A DNA stretch of 64,000 nt, taken from NCBI GenBank assembly GCA_039707655.1, contig CM077675.1:415585162-415649161 (forward strand). The letters run 5' to 3'. How positions within the stretch are numbered: the first letter of the stretch is position 1; each line of letters starts with the position of its first letter. The position numbers and the translations under genes are program-made. This document shows, piece after piece, positions 58,266-64,000 of the stretch. This stretch comes from Elymus sibiricus (lineage: Eukaryota; Streptophyta; Magnoliopsida; Poales; Poaceae). The notes beneath the pieces were generated by a model. It worked only from the letters and a program-made list of their open reading frames with translations. It ran no database searches and was not told where the DNA came from.

Positions 58266-59633
58266 GAGCAACTCCAACCACGTGATCCAAACGGACGCTT
58301 GTTTTGTCCGCGTTTTGTCCGTTTGGGTCAGCATGTCCGTCCCCTTTAGGAAATAGGCCGGCCGTGCGCCCAAACGAAGGACCCAAATCTCGTCCTCGTA
58401 GCCGGCCGACATCATTTTATTTGAGATTTGAACGTTATTTTTATTTCATCTAAATGCATTATAATAAATACATTTTTTTTACCAATTCTTAGCTATGAGT
58501 ACAAGATTAAAGAAAACAAGAACCACAATTAGACATTTTAAAAGATGTCCAACTTTCATAACTGCTCCTAGTAGTTGGACTAAGAACTTCTCTATGTCTT
58601 CGTCGTTGATCTATGGATTCTTGAGTTCAACGTCTTTCTTCTTCAATTCTAAAGAAGTAGACATTGCTTCCCCTTTGATCTCTTCTTTAGTCTCATCTAT
58701 ACCATTAATTCTAGCTAGAAGTGCACGCTCATCTAGCAAATTTTGTGAGATCAATATATCGATGTATTCTTCTTCCCAATACCAAAAGTTGCATCCGTCC
58801 TACACACAAAATTGAGCAAATAAAACTACCGAAATTGCATCGAAGCAAAAAGTAAATGACGAACGAAAATCATACCACATCGTGCGTGCACTTGAAGAAC
58901 ACCCAACCGGGATGTTCCGGCGTCCAAGAAACAAGTTAGACGACCTGCAGTGGGCAGTCGTCGCACTTTATGAACGGCAATGGTGAGCCGGCAAGCTTCT
59001 GGGCCAGCGCCGAGCCAGGGCGACGGCCGGCGTGGCTTTGCCGGCGAACCGGCAACGGTACAGACCCGAGTGGCTAGAGGTGGATTGAGCACCTGCATGC
59101 GGCACTGAGGCATTGCCCAGGCCGGGTGTACCGGCACCAGGCCAGTCCATGGCAAGCGCAGTCAGCCGGCGACCGGGTTCGCCAAATCCTGCCGGCAGGA
59201 TGCGCCAAATCTCGCCGCCGCCACCGCATATCTACCACTAGGCCTCCGCACCGGGTCGAGGGAGGCACCCCGCTGGTGGATGTGCTGTTGGGGTGGAGGA
59301 GGGAGAGGGCTGGAGAGCAAGGGTGGCCGGGAAAAATGGAGGCGTCGGCCTAGGGTTTGTGCATCTACGGGCGGCGGGTGGGGGAAGGGGATAAGAAGGA
59401 GAGACTGTGCCGCCGACTGGCAGGCCAGGGGAAAGAGCACGCAGGCGAGGCGCGTGTCCGCTTCGTGTCCGCGCCGACACAAATGCCGCCCAAATTTGTG
59501 CCTGAAATGGGTCGCGGACGGACGAAAAACGGAGGCGCGTCCGTTTGGGTCGGCGCGTTGGACCGACTTTTGTGTCCGCGACGACCCAAACGAACAAGGG
59601 CGGACGAAATGGGTCACCCGATTGAAGTTGCTC
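58266..59633. mobile_element. TTA-flanked TIR element, 1,368 bp (GAGCAACTCC type)
   Basis: The left end GAGCAACTCCAACCACG and the inverted right end GAGCAACTTCAATCGGG match over most of 15 bases. TTA flanks both sides (58263-58265, 59634-59636). Inside are GGACG/CCGTTTGGGTC motifs also seen in the split element at 2172-37834, so the two are probably relatives. The right half is GC-rich with composition-driven frames. No transposase. Confidence 0.75.
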
Positions 59634-59744
59634 TTACAACTCGCAAACAGCTGTACCCAGACGATGAGTTGAAGCTAGGAATAGTGAGCAAGCTGATTGA
59701 CCGACCACATGCATGCATGTGTTCCGCTAGGATTTCACCACTCA

Positions 59745-60870
59745 GAGGAGATAGTAAAAATGACCCTTCAAACGCCCGCGGATGCATCCGGGCGCAGGCG
59801 CATTTGTGGGGAGTAACCGGTCACATCTCAAATAAGCACTATTCTATCCGGACATCTCATACTAGATTCTCAAATCAATACAAAAATATGCAAACGAAAA
59901 ACCTACATACTACGTAGAAACCTAACTACCCCTCGTCGGAGATTTCGACGATCTCCGTGCCCTCCGGCGGAAAAATGTGCGGCAGCTTCAGCTCCGCCCC
60001 TCCAGCGCCTACGCTGCGGCCCCCTCCGGCGCCTCCTGCTGCTCCGTTGCGGCCTCCTCCGCCGTTATCTCCGTGTCGAGGTCGTCGAAGAGGGTGTCGG
60101 CCTCCGCCTGCCTTTGTCAGATGAGCCTGTGGTTGGCCTCCACCTCGGCCTCATCCCGGATGGAATCCATGATGGTCTGCTGCTCCGCCATCTCCTCGGC
60201 TTGAGCGACGGCGAACTCCGTTTCCGCTTCCGCCATGTTCAAGTCCGGAGCAGGTTGGCCCACCTCGTCCTCCTCCATCGCCTCCGACAGCTCCACCTCC
60301 GGCTCCTCCTCCTCCTCGGGCTCTGGCGAGTCCGGAGGCAGACCCACAGAGATGCGGGCAATGAGTCGAGCCTGTATCTCCGCCTCGATCTGCATCCGGC
60401 GCTCTGGCGTGAGCATAACGTACATGGTGATCCTTTGACGGACCATACTGACGCCGGAGAGCGTGGGAGAGCGGGGGAGAGAAGGCGGACGGGTTCAGGT
60501 GGCAGCAGAGGGAGGGAGGAGGTGGACGTGCTAGGGCTGGGGGACGCCGGCCGGCTTAAATAGCCGGCTATGGCCTCCAGCGGTGAGCCGGAGAGGCGCC
60601 ACTAGGCGTTCACACCGCGACGATGGTCAACGCGTCCATCGGACAGTCGGGTTTCTGGGCGAGTCCGCGTGGGGCCCCATCGTCAGGCCGATGTGATGGG
60701 CGTGCCTGGATGCCCTATATCTGCCCTGTATTTGGACTGGATATAAGGAGTGTCGGTCAATCCGAACGTTTAAGACCCGTGTGAGGGTCTAGCTAGATCG
60801 ATTTTTTGTGACCGGATGGCCTGACCGGGTGTTTGAGACGGGTAAGAGGTCCGGTCGATTGTAGATGCTC
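59745..60870 (-). mobile_element. TIR element related to 54322-55316, inverted
   Basis: TCA flanks both ends (59742-59744, 60871-60873). The right end inverted reads GAGCATCTACAATCGACC; the left end GAGGAGATAGTAAAAATGACC is diverged. Blocks such as CTCAAACGCCCGCGG and the reverse complement of GTGTGAACGCC match the element at 54322, in opposite orientation. A minus-strand frame (60117-60446, 109 codons) starts MVRQRITMYV and has a strongly acidic centre. It is not a transposase I recognise. Confidence 0.7.
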
Positions 60871-60873
60871 TCA

Positions 60874-61407
60874 AAACTACTACTGCAGAATCCGAAGAAA
60901 AATGACGCACTGGCTAAAGACAGGCGCACATGCATGCATGCACAGCCTAGCTAGCATAAAACGTGACTGATCTCATGGAGGCTAGCTAGCTTCTCTGATT
61001 TTACCGATAGTACATACAACAGGTAGCACCTAAAAGAAAAAGAATCAACCGACAATCATAGTCATAGAAATGGTTAAGCACTTAGCAGGATGCACCCATG
61101 CATGCAACCCTTGCGAGTTTATTTTTAGATATTGCGATACGCACAGGACATACATGCATGGCTGTTGGCCGGCCGTTCGGTCTTGCGTGGGCGCGAGTAC
61201 TTGCCGAGGAAGTGCCCATATGTGTGATGAACTTTCATTAATTGTTCATGCTCTTTGCTTTGTCTTGTTCGACCTGCTTGTGTTGGAAGTCAATGCAACT
61301 CCCGATATTGATCGGATGCACAATGCAAGCCCACTGCCTCATCTATACAAGGAAACTAGAGGCGGGGCCGTTAGGATAATATCCTAACCATATACATGTG
61401 AATAGGC
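60874..61407. other. Unassigned; may contain a degraded LTR
   Basis: The stretch at about 61290-61425 lies where the 3' LTR of the neighbouring Copia fragment should be, but I could not define its ends. The rest shows no feature. A plus-strand frame (61070-61387) is Cys/His-rich but has no recognisable domain. Confidence 0.3.
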
Positions 61408-62357
61408 CTACACAATATATTTAACCCCCCCCCCCCCCCCCCCCCGCGCAGTCGATACGTCACCGGTGACGCATAGACTAGGCCGAAACTCCTCAAAGGT
61501 AGACGTCGGTAATCCCTTGGTCATGACATTGGCAAACTGCTGAGCGGTGGGAACATGGAGAACGCGAATGCGTCCAAAAGCCACCTGCTCACACACGAAA
61601 TGAATGTCGAGCTCAATATGCTTCGTGCGACGATGATGAACGGGGTTGGCGGAGAGGTAGACAGCAGAGACGTTGTCGCAGTAGACGATGGTGGCCTTGG
61701 ACACGTCAAGAAGCAACTCCTGAAGAAGTTGGCGAAGCCACGAACACTCAGCAACGGCATTAGCCACGGCACGATACTCAGCCTCGGCGCTGGAGCGGGA
61801 TACTGTGGGTTGTCGTTTAGACGACCACGATATAAGTGAAGACCCGAGGTAGACACAGTAGCCGGAGGTGGAGCGCCGTGTATCGGGGCAGCCGGCCCAA
61901 TCAGCATCAGAGTAGGTGACAAGGTCGTCGGTGGAGGACGAGTCCGTCAACGTGAGACCAAGAGCCATAGTGGCGCGGGTATACCGAAGAATCCGCTTCA
62001 CTAGGTTCCGGTGAGCATCACGGGGGGCATGCATACGAAGGCACACCTGCTGAACAACGTACTGCAAATCAGCCCGAGTGAGCATCAGGTACTGTAGCGT
62101 GCCGACGATGCGTGGGGCGGTAGAAGGCGGCATCCGGTGCCGGCGAGCCATCAAGTGCGGAAATCTTGGCCTTCGTGTCAATGGTTGTGGGGACAGGCTT
62201 GCAATTAAGCATACAGGCCCGCTCGAGCAGCTCCTGCGCCTACTGTTGCTGATGAAGAAAGAACCCATCCGCACGCCGCACCACCTCGATCCCGAGGAAG
62301 TAGTGAAAAGGACCAAGATCCTTGATGGCGAACTCGGCGCTGAGGCGCGCGGTGAGC
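61408..62357 (-). pseudogene. Copia fragment: end of reverse transcriptase plus RNase H
   Basis: Minus-strand coding shows LMLTRADLQYVVQQV, YSDADWAGCPDTRRST, SWSSKRQPTVSRSSAEAEY and LHVPTAQQFANVMTKGLP. It is closely related to the outer Copia element at 39950-53713, with the Tyr codon intact where that element has TAA. A run of about 20 Cs (61427-61445) is the polypurine tract of the minus strand. A frameshift lies near 62120. The fragment is cut at 62357 by the next element, so gag, integrase and most of the RT lie beyond it or are lost. Confidence 0.9.
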
Positions 62358-64000
62358 TGATGTCTACTATGCAACTTTATTCTTGTAGACTTTGTTAGGC
62401 CTCCAAGCGCAGAGTTTTGTAGGACAGTAGCAATTTTTTCTCAAGTGAATGACCTAAGGTTTATCAATCCGTGGGAGGTGTAGGATGAAGATGGTCTCTC
62501 TCAAACAACCCTGCAATCAAATAATAAAAAGTCTCTTGTGTCCCCAACACACCCAATACAATGGCAAATTGTATAGATGCACTAGTTCGGCGAAGAGATT
62601 TTGATACAAGTGAAATATGGATGGTAGATAAAGGTTTTTGAAATCTGAAAATATAAAAACAGCAAGGTAGCAAGTAATAATAGTGAGCAAAAACGGTATT
62701 GCAATGCTTGAAAACAAGGCCTAGGGTCCGTATTTTCGCTAGTGCAATCTCTCAACAATGCTAATATAATTGGATCACATAACCATCCCTCAACGTGCAA
62801 CGAAGAATCACTCCAAAGTTCTTATCTAGCGGAGAACATAAGAAGAAATTGTTTGTAGGGTACGAAACCACCTTAAAGTTATCCTTTCCAATCGATCTAT
62901 CCAAGAGTTCGTACTAAAATAACATCAAGTTATCCTTTCCGATCAATCTATCTAGAGTTCGTACTAAAATAACATCATATGATACGCATCAACTAACTCT
63001 AATGTCACCTAAATACTTCAATGTCACCACAAGTATCCATGAGTTAATTATACGATACGCATCAAACAATTTCAGATTCATAATACTCAATCCAACACAA
63101 AGAAACTCAAAGAGTGCCCCAAGATTTCTATCGGAGAACGTAGGACAAGAACGTGCATCAATCCCTATGCATAGATTACCCCAATGTCACTGTGAGAATC
63201 CGCAAGTTGATTACCAAAACATATATCAAGTGAATCAATAGAACACCCCATTGTCACCACGGGTATCCACATGCAAGACATATACCAAGTGTTCTCAAAT
63301 CCAATATTCAATCCAACATAACGATATCTCGAAGGGAAAGATTCAATTCATCACAACAAGATAGTAAGGGAAACACACCATATGATCCAACTATATTAAC
63401 AAAGCCCGTGATACATCAAGATCATGACATCTCAAGAACACGAGAGAGAGAGATTGAACACATAGGTACTGGTACATACCCTCAGCCCCGAGGGCGGACT
63501 ACTCTCTCCACATCATGGCTCTGCCGGGATGATGAAGATGGCCACCGGAGATGATCTACCCTCTCCGGCAGGGTACTGGAACGCCTCCAGATTGGTTTTT
63601 CGTCGATACAGAGAGTTGCGGCGGCGGAACTTCTCGTCTATTGTTATTTCTGGGGGGTTTCTGAATATATAGGATTTTTGGGCGTCGGTTTCACACGGAG
63701 ATGGGCCACGAGTGGACCACAAGACACCAAGGCATGCCAGAGGGGCCTGACGAGCCCTGGTGGGTTGTGCCCACCTCGTGGCTCTTCTGGCCCTCCAACG
63801 AAGCTTCTAGTGCCTCTTTTGTTCCAAAAAAATCGTCAAAAAGTTTCGGGCGATTCTGAGAACTTTCATTTTCTGCACAAAAACAACACCACGGTAATTG
63901 TGTTGAAAACAGCGTCAGTCCGGGTTAGTTCTAAATAAATCATATAAAGTGCATCAAAACCATATAAAAGTATTGTAAACATAGGTGATTATGACATGAA
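62358..64000 (-). mobile_element. LTR of a further Triticeae retroelement, running off the window
   Basis: The sequence starts TGATGTCTACTATGC exactly where the Copia coding sequence stops, giving a TG terminus. The body (ATCAATCCGTGGGAGG, CACTAGTTCGGCGAAGAG, CTCAGCCCCGAGGG) is a repeat I recall as very common in wheat; I do not name the family. A TATA box for minus-strand transcription lies at about 63664-63671. The 5 bp before the start (TGAGC, 62353-62357) would be the target duplication, to be matched outside the window. Confidence 0.65.

Overview
The window is intergenic DNA from a large-genome grass, most likely Triticeae (wheat, Aegilops or barley group). The evidence is an Angela/WIS/BARE-type Copia LTR beginning TGTTGGAAATATGCCC, a 14 kb CACTA element with TAGTCCCGGTT-type subterminal repeats, Stowaway MITEs beginning CTCCCTCC, and deep nesting of transposons. 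I recognise no intact ordinary host gene. Nearly everything belongs to mobile elements, most of them decayed.

Layout. 1-2171: unassigned sequence with one Stowaway MITE. 2172-37834: one nest, three layers deep. The outer layer is a TTA-flanked terminal-inverted-repeat element of about 1.5 kb. It is split by a minus-strand LTR retroelement (2428-36550, 5-bp duplication GAGCC). That retroelement is in turn split by a CACTA transposon (3014-17188, 3-bp duplication ATT) sitting in its 3' LTR. The CACTA element carries an apparently intact two-exon gene for a 119-residue coiled-coil/membrane protein, a tnp2-type transposase pseudogene with a 1.7 kb internal tandem duplication, four 339-bp tandem repeats, and a second pseudogene ending in a Ulp1-like cysteine protease domain.

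The most unusual structure is the LTR retroelement itself. Between its two ends, which still carry the target-site duplication, it contains six head-to-tail copies of a 3,085/3,086-bp unit made of LTR promoter, gag-like ORF and polypurine tract, plus a seventh partial LTR copy at the right end. Every unit shares the same scrambled junction, in which the LTR is joined to the ORF start through three short pieces copied from the ORF in reverse order. The simplest history is one complex deletion joining the 5' LTR to gag, followed by repeated unequal exchange between LTR copies.

37835-39949: unassigned DNA, a GGGCT-rich repeat, a Stowaway-like MITE and a possible truncated host gene with a TATA box near 39213. 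39950-53713: a minus-strand Copia element with identical 189-bp LTRs and ATTTT duplications, split by a plus-strand Angela-type Copia element (43028-51633, GTCAC duplications). 53714-61407: three more TIR elements, a Stowaway MITE, a probable Helitron 3' end and unassigned sequence. 61408-62357: a truncated Copia RT/RNase H fragment cut by another minus-strand LTR element that starts at 62358 and runs off the window.

Little here works as a pathway. The window is best read as a record of insertion order, of local amplification of one retroelement, and of decay in which several nonsense codons look like C-to-T changes.
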